DNA of 64,000 nucleotides from Ottelia alismoides (GCA_037367405.1 JAZKJV010000684.1:1054001-1118000); one strand, 5' to 3'. Positions 49,021 to 61,331 are shown, counted from the stretch's first letter. The notes: generated from the sequence alone by a model not told the origin. Translations and numbers: made by a program.

Positions 49021-50763
49021 TCTGAAATAAGAAATTTGCATAAATATATAAATATATATATATATATTACTTTGATTTAGGTTTTTTATATCAAAGTTGT
49101 CTTGTCTTGTCAACACTGAAAGTTCATTCCCTTAATCACTTTCAATGTAAGAGATATACTTACCATTATATCTCAACAAGATCTGGGATCTCCTTCCTTA
49201 TCTTTGTTGCATCCCAATAATATGAGAACCTACAACTCGGATAAAAAGAAGTGGGAACACATTCCGCCTTGTAAGTCCAACTTGCATCTCCCAATTCGGT
49301 CTTTAACACCCGGGCCCACCACCCCTAAGGCAATGTTGACCCGTCATTAATTGAACCAACCGTCAACAGGAATACAACTCGCTATGCGCAATCCAATATC
49401 GCCCCAATAATATGAGGACCCGATATTGGGGTCACTATGCATACGTCCTTACTCTTTCGAGAAGCGAAGAGACCGATCCAAATGGATCGTATGCAGGAGC
49501 TGTCACTTCGGACAGGCGTCTCCTACATACAATATCTGGCGACGGAACCCTTCGCCTTGACGGGAGACCATGGACGTCACTTATGTGATCCTCCATATCA
49601 TATTCAAATTCTAATTAATCATTATGAATCATATTCATTATGATTAATTCTTCCAAGGGAAATAACATCTCTATTCATAATAGAGTGTTTTTAATTTTAA
49701 TTGGATTCCAATTAATCTAATCATATTAAATTAATGATCCAATTAATATCCAACAAACATTTTAATAGTTACTTGAATAATGGTATTATCTCAAATACGT
49801 ATTATTTCGAATTTTAATAATTAGAAATACATCATGATTTCTTAAGCATTATACTAACCCTACCCGCTGTCATGGCCAGTACCGACGAGAGTGGGACGGA
49901 CCACATACGTTGCAACCCGCAACCCCAATGCTCTCCGACTAGACACCATATCCACTTCGGGAAAGGATAATGCAAAATAGATCATTTTGTACTTGAGATG
50001 ATCATCGGTTCTTCAACCGAAATTATACCATATAGTAATAATCAAAACAATTTTGATTAACATTATAATGAGATTTGCTAAACAAATCCCAAGTCCTATT
50101 CAAGCAACATGTTTGTTGGAATGTTGATCATGTAGATCATGTAACCAATCTTGATCTAGATCACATCTAATCATTTGTTGGTTAGGGCAAAGTCATTTAA
50201 GGACATAATTATCATTAAATATTTCACAAATATTTATGCATAATTATTCCAGGAAATTAAACAATTTAATTTCACTAATTAATTAAATGACAATCACTAG
50301 GTTCTTGATTAGGAAAGTATTTTCAGTAGTGACCCTCACTTACTAAAAATACCATATCTCAATCAATTTAAATCCAAATTAAGCAAAGTAAATTTCTAAA
50401 GTTTGCTAACTTGATTTACAACAGAACCCAAGTGATTTGCACGCATTTCAAGGCGTTTCAAATCCGCAATTAACATCTTAATTACGTCATGATCCGCAGT
50501 CCCCGAAACAGTGGATACATGTTCACTAAAATGAGCATATCTAGAGCAAACGGAATCGAAATCACGCAAACTCAGATCCTACGGTTTCCTTATTTAATGG
50601 GGAATAAAATCCCAATATTATTTTCGTGTTTAAAAAATTTAAACAGTGTCGAAAATAATATCAAAACAGAGATGCGAAAATGAAATGCAAGAAAACTTTC
50701 GCAAACCCTAATGAACCCAAGTCATCCTCGGTTTATGGATCGTATCCAAAACCACCGACCTAA
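49021..50763 (-). other. 5' leader of copia element B
   Basis: Non-coding. Markedly more like element A's leader than the pol regions are to each other, notably 49383-49443 (hairpin) and 49855-50060. This suggests sequences needed in cis, such as packaging or dimerisation signals. Confidence 0.7.
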
Positions 50764-50776
50764 GGCTCTGATACCA
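50764..50776 (-). promoter_or_regulatory. Primer-binding site of element B (initiator Met tRNA)
   Basis: On the minus strand reads TGGTATCAGAGCC, two bases after the 5' LTR end; identical to element A. Confidence 0.93.
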
Positions 50777-50778
50777 CT

Positions 50779-53422
50779 TGAAGGATATGGTTAGATCCTC
50801 AAGCGCATCACGGAAGCGTGATCGTCGTATCGAATACGACGAAGAACGACTAGTCGCACTAGTTGTTCTATGCAGCAGAAATTAAAAAATTTTCATGTGA
50901 CGAAACCACATGATCCAAGAACACTTCTCGGATCGTTTCGTCTAAACCACAACCAAGTATTAGGTTTACCTCTTGAAGCGTGGTTGCGATCAAGTCTCTA
51001 AACAAAGAGACCTCCTGTCTCAAGTCCGATCCGTCGGAGGAGACGCTTGCGAGCGCGGGGATGAACCGCGTGCTTCTCGCAATCCATGTTGATGATACAA
51101 GCGGTGGATCTCCTGATCTCGACACACGAGATCCGACGTCTTCTTCACGAGCAAGGCATGCCGAAGTAGACGGAGTTCCACGAGCAAAACATCGGGCAGC
51201 ATAACGACGGTGCCGCGGCGATGGAGAGCTTCTCTAGGGCATCCATGGTGGACGGCCATGAGAGGGAGAGAAAGAGAAAGAAAGAGAGAGAGAGAGAGCG
51301 ACTTGTTGTCTCACTTATGTGCCTAGAAGAGCAATGGGGTGCCTCTCCTTTTATAGGGTTTTGGGATCCATGGATCTCAATCCATGTGTCAACACAAATC
51401 CAATGGTATACATTAATTTGTGTTTCTTTCAATGGCCACGATTTGTTGCTAAAAACACAACAACAATTAATTTAATAAAAATCAAATATATATTAAATAT
51501 AATTTGATTTATATCAAATCAATCTCCATTGGAGAGATAGGAAAGGAGGCAAGCCTCCTTCCATAAGGAGGGTGGACGGCCACCACATTCCTTATGGAAT
51601 TGTGGCCGTCCCCTCTCCTCATTAGGAAGGGAGCTTCCTTTTTTCTATTACATGAGATTACATTATCTCATGATTCTCTCCAATATTTGCAACAACATTT
51701 GTTGCAAATTATTTCACAAAAAATAAATCCAATTTATTTTGTGAACATTGCAATCATGCCATTGTAAATTTGTGAATCATATTCACAACCCAAAACAAAA
51801 TGTAAATTACATTTTCAATTCAATGTCCAATGTGAATCCAATTCACATTAACATTTAATTAACAAATGTAAATCACAAATAGCTCTCTCTTATATATTAT
51901 AAATCACATTTATAATATATATGACTAATATGGATATTGCTATCCACATTATTCATATCCATGATAATTAAATCACATTTAATAATCTTGGATCTCTATT
52001 CTCTTGTGTCCAAATAATATGAATCATATTCATATTACTTACATCTTTGATAATCAAATCACATTTAATTATCTAAGATAGCTCTCTTTATAATATGAAT
52101 CAAATTCATATTAATCATGATAATTAAATCGCATTTAATTATCCATTTTTCAATGCTCGGATACATAAATCAACAATAGAATTATCCATGAACTCCTTCA
52201 AGGATAATGCGCTTTCTCCGCAGATACTTGGAGATAAGGACAGGGCGATTGTATTGTTCCACGTATAGTGACATGGATATTGAGATCATATCTCAAATCC
52301 AGATCGCGGGCCTCCCATAGATGCTTGATTAAATCAAGACCGTAAATCTAATCTTCTCATTGTATCTGAATCACATTCAGATCAATGTCCAACACTTGGA
52401 CCAAGATCAGATCACTTCTCTACTGAGAGGAGTCACTAAAATCCAGACCCGTTTCATCACTCCCTAGGAATGGAAGCGTCATGGTTATACAATCGTTTAT
52501 GATCACATCACCCTCAGGTATTCCCAATACCTGTACATCCTGCATACTGGAAGACTCAGACTAAATCCGAAGTATTCGATCAACTTTATACTGTCTACTT
52601 CATGGTTTTATCAGTAAGTTTCTCATTCGATCATTGGGAGTCGGTATCGATCATATACTTTCCAAAAGCATATATCATACCTAGGTCTTGATCATATACT
52701 TTCCAAAAGTATATATCAAACCTACAAATTCAGTCAAGCTTTCAAAGCGAGACGACCGTGTGCACGGAATTTGATTCTTCCCAATATCTCATGAGTGAGC
52801 TCATGTCTTCCGGTTCAGTAACTGAACCTGTATGATCCCTTTGAGAGATTGTATTACTCATATGCCCTTATATGCACACCAGCGCGCCGGTGTATAGACC
52901 TTGATTAGGTCATCAACCTATTGGTCTGCCAAATGTACATACTTAGACATATAGCAACACATCTGTCTCCGGTCAGAGGATGCGTGCCTATATCATGACA
53001 GCATATGATATAGGACTTTGGTTATCTCGATCTCGTTAAGTCAACTCTTTGACCTAACTAATCTGACACCTCCGAATCTCTATTCCTATGCAGAGGACCT
53101 GCATCAAGAGGTCGGTCAGATATCAGCCTTCAGAGATAAGGATTGCCATCTCCTACTCAGGCTGGAGATCATCTCTTAACAATCATCTGACGATGCTTGA
53201 TGAGTCCTCAATCTAACTCTTTAGATATTCATCTAAGCACCAGCCTCTATGATTCAATAATTGAATCAACAGCTGTATGATCGTTAAGATGGCCATGGTA
53301 TATAACCCTAATTGTACTAAGGGACCTATTATGCAAATTATGTATTCTTCATTTCAGATTAAGGAGTGAATTGCAATAACATTTATTGCATAATGGCTCG
53401 CAGTGGGCTCGCATTTCCAAGA
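50779..53422 (-). mobile_element. 5' LTR of copia element B
   Basis: 2644 bp, paired with 42824-45461. The outer end reads TC instead of TG on the minus strand (TCTTGGAAATG), probably a point change after insertion. TATAAAAG at 51348-51355. Confidence 0.92.
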
Positions 53423-53427
53423 AAGGA
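53423..53427. repeat. Target site duplication AAGGA (right) of element B
   Basis: Copy of 42819-42823 after the LTR edge. Confidence 0.85.
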
Positions 53428-54115
53428 GCCATAATCAAGAAAAGATAAGTGCCAACCTTATTGAGGTCCATGAACCTCACCGATGTTGAAGGGCTATAGT
53501 CATCGAGTGTATTGTATTAGTTATATGCTTTGAGAAAATTCTTTTACTTTTCGAGTCGCTCAATCACACCTAACTCTTTATTTTAATATATTCTCATAAT
53601 GATTATCTGTAAAAATTATTTTGATGAATAAACTATCATTAATAAAAATATATCAAAAAACAAATTTTGTAGAATCAAATCTCGAGGAAAAACTAGTTGT
53701 TGTAAGTAATGTATCAATGATACATATTCTCCTTTTTCAGTAGTCATCAAATAAACTGGGTACCTAACTCATTTTGGACTGGTTATGAACCTCGATCAAG
53801 GTCTAGTAATAAAATCACGAGCTTGAAAAGCTAAGTACTAGCTTTGTAAGTCCTAGCACCCCCTTACTCAAGATCTATGACCTCTCCAAATTAATTGTAT
53901 TGTTTTCACAAAGCATGCCAAATGTTTTTCTTGCACTCTAAAGGACCGTAAGCTGGGAAATTATCTTAGGGAGAGGTCTGACACCATCTATATCAACATC
54001 CATCGAGATCATATGATCTCTTAGGTTTCTTGACTCCCCTAAAAAGGATCCATGTGTTAGGCAATCCATCTAGCATTAACATGACATGCAAACTCCAGAG
54101 TTCTCCTCAAACGTG
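53428..54115. other. Unassigned sequence between elements
   Basis: About 690 bases of mixed composition with no open frame, repeat or motif I recognise. With 42809-42818 it forms the DNA into which element B inserted. Confidence 0.5.
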
Positions 54116-57100
54116 TGATGAATCTCAGATTCATCACTCTAAATCTCATTAGTAAAACTCAAATCCCTCAAAATCATCAGCATTTCTGCATCTAATCTGC
54201 ATGATTAGCATTCGTGCATGTTTTCATAAGAATTGCATTTTATCACTCATTTGTGCACAAAATAAGAAGCCAAAAATCCCAGCCAAAATTGACCTGCAAA
54301 TAATCTAACTCCCCTGATTTTTAACTCATTCATGCTAACTCCGAATGACACAAAACCACCTCCACTGTGTACATATCACTAACAAGAATAAATGAAAAAT
54401 ATAAAAAAATAACTAACCCAAATAAGTGGATCAAAAACCCAAACACTAGTTCTAGGATTTTCGGACTTAAACCTCATATCTCACTCCTCTAGTGTCGGTT
54501 TTAATCCTACTTTTGAACTATTGTACATTCAATTACATTCAAAACAAGACCAAGTTCAAGTGAATCGGAGCTCATATGTGAAAGTTGGGTTTTGGGCATC
54601 TTTTGTACATTTTGTATTTAAGCAGTTTTTGACCTAATATTTTATGTACATAATTAACATATTTTACTTTATTTCTTTTTCATTTATCTTCTTTGATAAA
54701 AGTTTTATTAGAATGCGTAAAAATCAAAATCAAACTGAGCTAGAAATCAAAGAAACAAATTAGGTCCAAGTCTTCACTAACTGCTTGTACAAAATTTGTC
54801 ATTTTTCATGTTTTATTTTATTCCTTTTATTTCTTAATTAATAAAAATCCAAACAATTTATATTAATGTGTAAATAACTGTATTTGATTTTACCATATTT
54901 TTTTCCGATTTTTTATCTGGTTTCAAAATGACAAAAAATATAAAATCCAAAAATATAGGTATTCTATGTACATGGGATACCCAAAAATATCAATTTGTGC
55001 AAATGATCGATTTTGGTTTTGATGTGTTCATGAAAGTTGTAGATCTCATCGAGACGAGCAATTTTCATAAGAAACTTTTTCGATCCGAGGACATTTGCTA
55101 TTTTTTTTGGATTTTTCAAAGTATTTATTTTTCGATTTTTGTGGTTCTGACACGTGGCTGCTCCTGGAGCCACCACGTGTCACCCATTTTTTAGGTTTAT
55201 ATTAATTAGTTTTTATAAAAAATTTAAAAGTCGAGGCACGTGCCACACACGTGCTGCTTTCCCTCCATCCCAGCTCGCCACGTGTACCCATCGTGGCTGT
55301 CCGATCTCGGCCGATCGGACGGCCACTGTTCATCTTCCCCAGTCCGCACTTTCCCAAATCGAAGCACCGCCCTTCACCACGATTTCGCTGCTGCCCTTCG
55401 ATTCCACAGTGAATCTCACGACCAAATCTCTCTAATCCATCAACGATTCAAACTCCTCATCAATCTCCATCTCCGATCGAACCCCAATTCCCAATCAAAT
55501 CCCCCGATTAACTTCCATCTCCGGCCGCCCGAATCCTCTTCTATTTAAACAAAGAAACTCCAAAGTTCAAGCTGATCCGCCTCTACCCTCGAATCCAAGC
55601 CCTCGCCGGTGGTGACAGCCCGGCGAGCTTCATAACTCGGCGAGATCCGTCGCCCTCACTCGACGCCGTTGCAGAAGCGGCTCTCCACCGCACTTGCTCC
55701 ACTCCGGCTCCTGGCCGTCACGCCTACGGTCGACTTCGACCTCCTTCTACGACTACCGCTTCGTCGTCAACTCCAACGCCACATGGGCCAACAATGTCAA
55801 CCACCTGCTTCAACTACGCCGTCATCAACAACATCAACCTTCTCCGACGTTCTCCACCAGTCACTCCGACCCTTCATCAACTTCTTACGCCCAGAGAACC
55901 AGCGACGAACCTACCACCTCTTCGCCCTCCACCGACCAAGCTCCGCCGACATCTTCAACCGCCAGGACCGTCGATGTTTCACCACCAGTTCTCGACCAAC
56001 GGAGGTCCTCCGCGGTGAACCCCCCTCCACCTCTCCACCGTACAAGCCGTTGGGGGCAGGCCCGAGGCCCTCCCACGTAAGGAGCACATGCGGGAGGGAA
56101 CACCGACTCAGCAAAGCAACCCAGGGGTCATGTGCATTACACGTGACCCATTGGGTAAATTACAAAGCGCCCCTCCAGAGTCCTCCCATTTGCAATTTTG
56201 TCCAACCCCAAGGAGCACGTGCACCAAGCGTGCAGCCTTGGAAATTTTGCAACAAAACACCCTATTTATCAGTACAGAAACGACCCTCTATTGCATTTTT
56301 TATATTTATTTTAATTATCATCATTGTAGTCTTACTCCTGTATTCCATTATCATTCTATACTGCTACACTATTTTATTATCCAAAAATAACATTTTATTT
56401 TACGATTAATTCTCTACCTTATGGCATATTGTGGAAATTTTTGTAATCATTGGTTAATTAATAATTAATTGTTTTGTGGAAAATTACATACTTCACCCAT
56501 CTTGAGCTCTGAAATTTATAATTGATTAACCGTTGCTCTAAAAATTCGTGAAAAATCGCAGATTGTAGAATTTTTATATTCAACATTGTGCCCAAAAAGA
56601 ATTGCATTTGCATGCAACGTTCACCCTGTAAAAATCATTTTGCATATTTCATTATTTGATTTTTAATAGGTTTTGAATCTGGTATTTTCGAGGTTTAGGA
56701 TTTTTTGAGATCAATCACCTTGTGATAGATCTTAGATAATTATCCATGAAAATAATAATGTTTAATATTTATTATAATTAAATATTGAAATTCACTTTGT
56801 TTGTATTTAAAAATTCATAAAAATTCATCTTGCATCCAAAAATTCAAAAAAAATTAACAAAGCATTCATTTCATCATATTCATTATCTTGGCCAATTTTC
56901 ATAATTTTCGGATATTGTTTGATCGACTTATACATTTTAGTCCCTAAAATAGGCTAAATTGCATTTAGCATCTTTCATTGCATGAAAAAATTAACAAAAA
57001 GAGTCCGCCTCGAAATTTGCATATGAACTTTGATAGACATAATTCTAGATTGCTCCTTTGCCCCTTGTGTTCGACTTGGGACTTGCCCAAGTAAAACAAA

Positions 57101-57251
57101 CATTGAACCGCATTAATTAAAATTGAAAAATATTTTTGTGTGGTTATTTCTTGACCTATTCCGATTTCCTCTTAAATGAAATGACACATATTTTTAAGCG
57201 AACGATAATTCACGATACACGTATTTAACTAATGCAATATCGTACTCGTCA
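54116..57251 (+). mobile_element. Athila-like 5' LTR, plus strand, 3136 bp
   Basis: Starts TGATGAATC TCA GATTCATCA and ends ACTCGTCA, followed after two bases by a primer site. Landmarks: hairpin at 55029-55068, paired CACGTG at 55151 and 55174, a further CACGTG near 55252, a palindrome GTCCGATC..GATCGGAC (55299-55320), TATTTAAA (55542-55549), a GC-rich block to about 56240, and an AT-rich tail. A 246-codon open frame (55669-56409) lies wholly in the LTR. It is broken in the second copy and has no recognisable domain, so I do not call it a gene. Confidence 0.88.
55542..55549 (+). promoter_or_regulatory. TATA-like box of LTR 54116-57251
   Basis: TATTTAAA; present also in the duplicated LTR at 59648-59655. 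Confidence 0.45.
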
Positions 57252-57253
57252 GA

Positions 57254-57271
57254 TGGCGCCGTTGCCAAGGA
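57254..57271 (+). promoter_or_regulatory. Primer-binding site, tRNA-Asp type (first copy)
   Basis: TGGCGCCGTTGCC followed by AAGGA, two bases after the LTR end. The usual primer site of Athila-like elements. Confidence 0.88.
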
Positions 57272-58984
57272 TGCAAACAGGTTAGTATTTTGTCTAAAAA
57301 TTTTTATTCGATTTTCCAGATTCGGATAGTCTGACCCCCAAATTTTCACTGTAAATTCCATTTTTTCAGCATTTATTTTCTTGTTTTATTTATTTTCGAG
57401 TCATTCTCTTACATTCTCTCTTTTATTTTTCTTGCGAGGTAGCCGACGTACGTGGATCATTTTTCAAGAAACCGATGCATCTTCACCGACTTCTAAAAAT
57501 CCGTAATTAATTTAAGACCGTTTCGAGTCGTGAGAGAGCGTCGAGTCTAGAATTTAATTATCTGCAATTGTTATTTTTGTAATTAATTGCTCATTTATAG
57601 CGGTATCCATTTGGACTCTCGCATGTGTAAAAAGACCTCTAACTTTTCCTGTGGTGTGTCGTGGCCTATTTCACTCTCCGATGAGGGTGGGGTCCGACTT
57701 CGCTTAGGATAAACCTGCACTTACGTCTTTTAAAGCATTCAATTTTTTTGATTGTTCTCGTAGGATCTAAGATCACACTTCACTTTAATTAAGACGCACA
57801 TAGATTATTCAATTTAGCCAAATTTAATTCAATTCTTCCCCGCTAATAGAACTTTCTGATAGGTGCGCTTTTTCATCGGCTTGCATCCATATAGACTAAA
57901 TTTTCAATTCTTGTATTACATCCCACATGGAGATTGTGAGGATTCACTGTAAGTCTTCTAATTGAGCATACATCATTGTTTTCACGCGCATTGACTTTTC
58001 CTGAACTTCTCCCTCTTGTTTTGTTACATAATTTTAAAGAAAATTAGGACTGGATGGTAAACGTGTATTTGTCCTCATTTAATACTTTAGTGATCGCCTA
58101 ATTAAAATTAGGATTGCTAAATATAGCCGACTTTAAACAACTCATAAAATCGAGAATTTTTGGGGGAGCAACCCCGACCTTGGATTCTTTTATTTTTCTG
58201 AGTGAGCGAGAGACGACACTTAAAGCTAGAGCCCAAAAATCAGATTTTTCATTCAGACTACTGATTTTAAAAATGATTAGCTACTTCTCTGTGAGGAATA
58301 CAGGTAGCCGATAAACGGTCCGAACTTCCTTGGCAGAGTGGGTGGTTTAAGGACACTGGGCAAGGCTCCATCCTTAAGTAGCACGGGTAGCCGTTTTACG
58401 GTCCGTACTTAGACCTATACTGGCTGAAGGTAGATGCAACTAGTCGTAGGAATTCGGGACAGTCTTTAAGAAAATCTTCGGCACCTAACAGCTCCTAATT
58501 ATTTTCTAAGATTGATTTATCGCCAACTTAAAATTGAAAAGATAATTACCGAACTCTTACGGCTTCATTGTGTGAGTTGGTGAACCCGGAGTTTGATTTG
58601 TGTTTGAATTGGTGTGCGTGAACCGATATCGAAGATCAAAAGCTGCACATTTGATAAAATTTTTTTGACTATCCCATGCACTCGCCACCAAGATCAACCA
58701 TGACGATTCATCATCATCAACCTCCTTTGATAAACACCAGACAATGGTCCGAGCACCCATCTGATCTCTATATTATGAAAATGAATTTGTCTCAGTTTGG
58801 CCCAAATCATCTAAACCCCATTCTTTCAAAAATCCTATAACATTTGCGGGAGACTTCCACCCGCAGATGAATTTGGCCCCCTCATTGAACTCCTCCTATA
58901 ATTCAATCACATAACCAATTTCCATCATGGACAGAACCATCTTATTCTCGATTTCTCATTGAGACAAATGAACCATTTCAAGAG
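57272..58984 (+). other. 5' leader of the Athila-like element (first copy)
   Basis: Non-coding leader. Near its end is a Met-starting frame (58676 to about 58846, starting MHSPPRSTMTIHHH) that may be the start of the first protein, closed by a stop. It contains GTAGCCGATAAACGGTCCG and GTAGCCGTTTTACGGTCCG, a degenerate repeat pair at about 58308-58405. Homologous to 61332-63049. Confidence 0.6.
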
Positions 58985-58987
58985 AAC

Positions 58988-61311
58988 AATCCAAAAAAAT
59001 TAGATTAATGTGTAAATAACTATCTTTGATTTTACCATATTTTTTCCGGATTTTTATCTGGTTTAACAATGACAAAAAAATATAAAATCAAAAAATATAG
59101 GTATTCTATGTACATGAGATACCCAAAACATATCAATTTGTGCAAATGATCGATTTTGGTTTTGATGTCTTCATGAAAGTTGTAGATCTCATCGAGAACA
59201 TTTGCTATTTTTTTGGATTTTTCAAAGTATTTATTTTTCGATTTTTGTGGTTCTGACACGTGGCTGCTCCTGGAGCCACCACGTGTCACCCATTTTTAGG
59301 TTTATATTAACTAGTTTTTATAAAAAAATTTAAAAGTCGAGGCATGTGCCACACACGTGCTGCTTTCCCTCCATCCCAGCTCGCCACGTGTACCCATCGT
59401 GGCTGTCCGATCTCGACCGATCGGATGGCCACTGTTCATCTTCCCCAGTCCGCACTTTCCCAAATCCAAGCACCGCCCTTCACCGCGATTTCGTTGTTGC
59501 CCTTCGATTCCACAGTGAATCTCACGACCAAATCTCTCTGTTCCATCAACGATTCAAACTCCTCATCAATCTCCATCTCCGATCGAACCCCAATTCCCAA
59601 TCAAATCCCCCGATTAACTTCCATCTCCGGCCGCCCGAACCCTCTTCTATTTAAACGAAGAAGCTCCAAAGTTCAAGCTGATACGCCTCTACCCTCGAAT
59701 CCAAGCCCTCGCCGGTGGTGACAGCCCGGCGAGCTTCATAACTCGGCGAGATCCGTCGCCCTCACTCGACACCATTGCATAAGCGGCTCTCCACCGCACT
59801 TGCTCCGCTCCGGCTCCTGGTCGTCAAGCCTACGGTCGACTTCGACCTCCTTCTCCGACTACCGCTTCGTCGTCAACTCCAATGCCACAGGGGACAACAA
59901 TGTCAACCACCTGCTTCAACTACGTCGTCATCAACAACATCAACCTTCTCCGACGTTCTCCAACTATCGCTCCGACCCTTCATCAACTTCTTATGCCCAC
60001 AGAACCAGCGACGAGCCTACCACCTCTTCGCCCTCCACCGACCAAGCTCCGCCGACATCTTTAACCGCCAGGACCGTCGATGTTTCACCACCAGTTCTCG
60101 ACCAACGGAGGTCCTCCGCGGTGAACCCCCCTCCGCCTCTCCACCGTACAAGCCATTGGGGGTAGGCCCGAGGCCCTCCCACGTAAGGAGCACATGCGGG
60201 AGGGAACACCGACGTCAGCAAAGCAACCCAGGGTCACGTGCTTTACACGTGACCCGTTGAGTAAATTACAAAGCGCCCCTCGGGAGTCCTCCCATTTGCA
60301 ATTTTGTCCAGCCCCAAGGAGCACGTGCACCACGCGTGCGACCTTGGAAATTTTGCAACAAAACACCCTATTTATCAGTACAGAAACGACCCTCTATTGC
60401 ATTTTTTATATTTATTTTAATTATCGTCATTGTAGTCTTACTCCTGTATTCCATTATCATTCTATACTGCTATACTATTTTATTATCCAAAAATAACATT
60501 TTATTTTATGATTAATTCTCTACCTTATGGCATATTGTGGAAAGTTTTGTGATCATTGATTAATTAATAATTAATTGTTTTGTGGAAAATTACATACTTC
60601 GCCCATCTTGAGCTCTGAAATTTATAATTGATTAACCGTCGCTCTAAAAATTCGTGAAAAATCGAAGATTGTAGAATTTTTTATATTCAACATTGTGCCC
60701 AAAAAGAACTGCAATTGCATGCAACGTTCACCCTGTAAAAATCATTTTGCATATTTCATTATTTGATTTTAATAGGTTTTGAATCTGGTATTTTCAAGGT
60801 TTAGGATTTTTCTGAGATCAATCACCTTGTGATAGATCTTAGATAATTTTATCCCATGAAAATAATTAGGTTTAATATTTATTATAATTAAATATTGAAA
60901 TTCACTTTGTTTGTATTTAAAAATTCATAAAAATTCATCTTGCATCCAAAAATTCCAAAAAAATTAAAGAGCATTCATTTCATCATACTCATCATCTTGG
61001 CCAATTTTCGTAATTTTCAGATATTGTTTCATCGACTTATACATTTTAGTCCCTAAAGAGTCCGCCTAGAAAATCGCATACGAACTTTGATATACATAAT
61101 TATAGGTTATTCCTTTGCCTCCTTGTGTTCGACCTTGTGACTTGCCCAAGTAAAATTAACATAAAACCACATTAATTAAAATCGACAAATATTTTTGTGT
61201 GGTTATTTCTTGACCGATTCCGATAGCCGCCTAAAATGAAATGACACATATTTTTAAGCGAACGATAATTCATGATACACGTATTTAACTAGTGCAATAT
61301 CATACTCGTCA
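58988..61311 (+). mobile_element. Partial Athila-like LTR in tandem unit 2
   Basis: Lacks the first ~730 bases. Paired CACGTG at 59257 and 59280, TATTTAAA at 59648-59655, and an ACTCGTCA end at 61311 are kept. Confidence 0.88.
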
Positions 61312-61313
61312 GA

Positions 61314-61331
61314 TGGAGCCGTTGCCGAGGA
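61314..61331 (+). promoter_or_regulatory. Primer-binding site, tRNA-Asp type (second copy, one change)
   Basis: TGGAGCCGTTGCC: one C-to-A change in the part that pairs with the tRNA end, compared with 57254. Confidence 0.85.

Larger units (their letters stand above)
42824..53422 (-). mobile_element. Copia element B, complete but coding region decayed (non-autonomous)
   Basis: Minus-strand element of 10,599 bp. LTRs at 42824-45461 (3') and 50779-53422 (5') are nearly identical: I counted about 14 base differences by eye, plus a GA-repeat length change, in 2.64 kb. Purine tract, leader, primer site and AAGGA target duplications are present. The internal region still lines up with element A's gag-pol, but with many substitutions and indels and no frame above about 75 codons. 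The decay is far greater than the LTR difference allows for damage after insertion, so the element must have been copied by proteins supplied from elsewhere. Confidence 0.9.
54846..58987 (+). repeat. Tandem duplication, unit 1 (LTR part, primer site, leader)
   Basis: About 4.1 kb, directly repeated at 58988-63049. It covers all but the first 730 bases of the LTR, plus primer site and leader. Confidence 0.9.

Noticed and set aside
53428..54115. Considered as part of a host gene
   Set aside because: No open frame, splice pattern or recognisable protein similarity in any frame.
55669..56409. 246-codon open frame inside the Athila-like LTR
   Set aside because: It lies entirely in the GC-rich LTR block. 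Its counterpart in the tandem copy (59775-60260) is cut short, the composition is skewed, and no domain is recognisable. Long frames are expected by chance in CpG-rich sequence.
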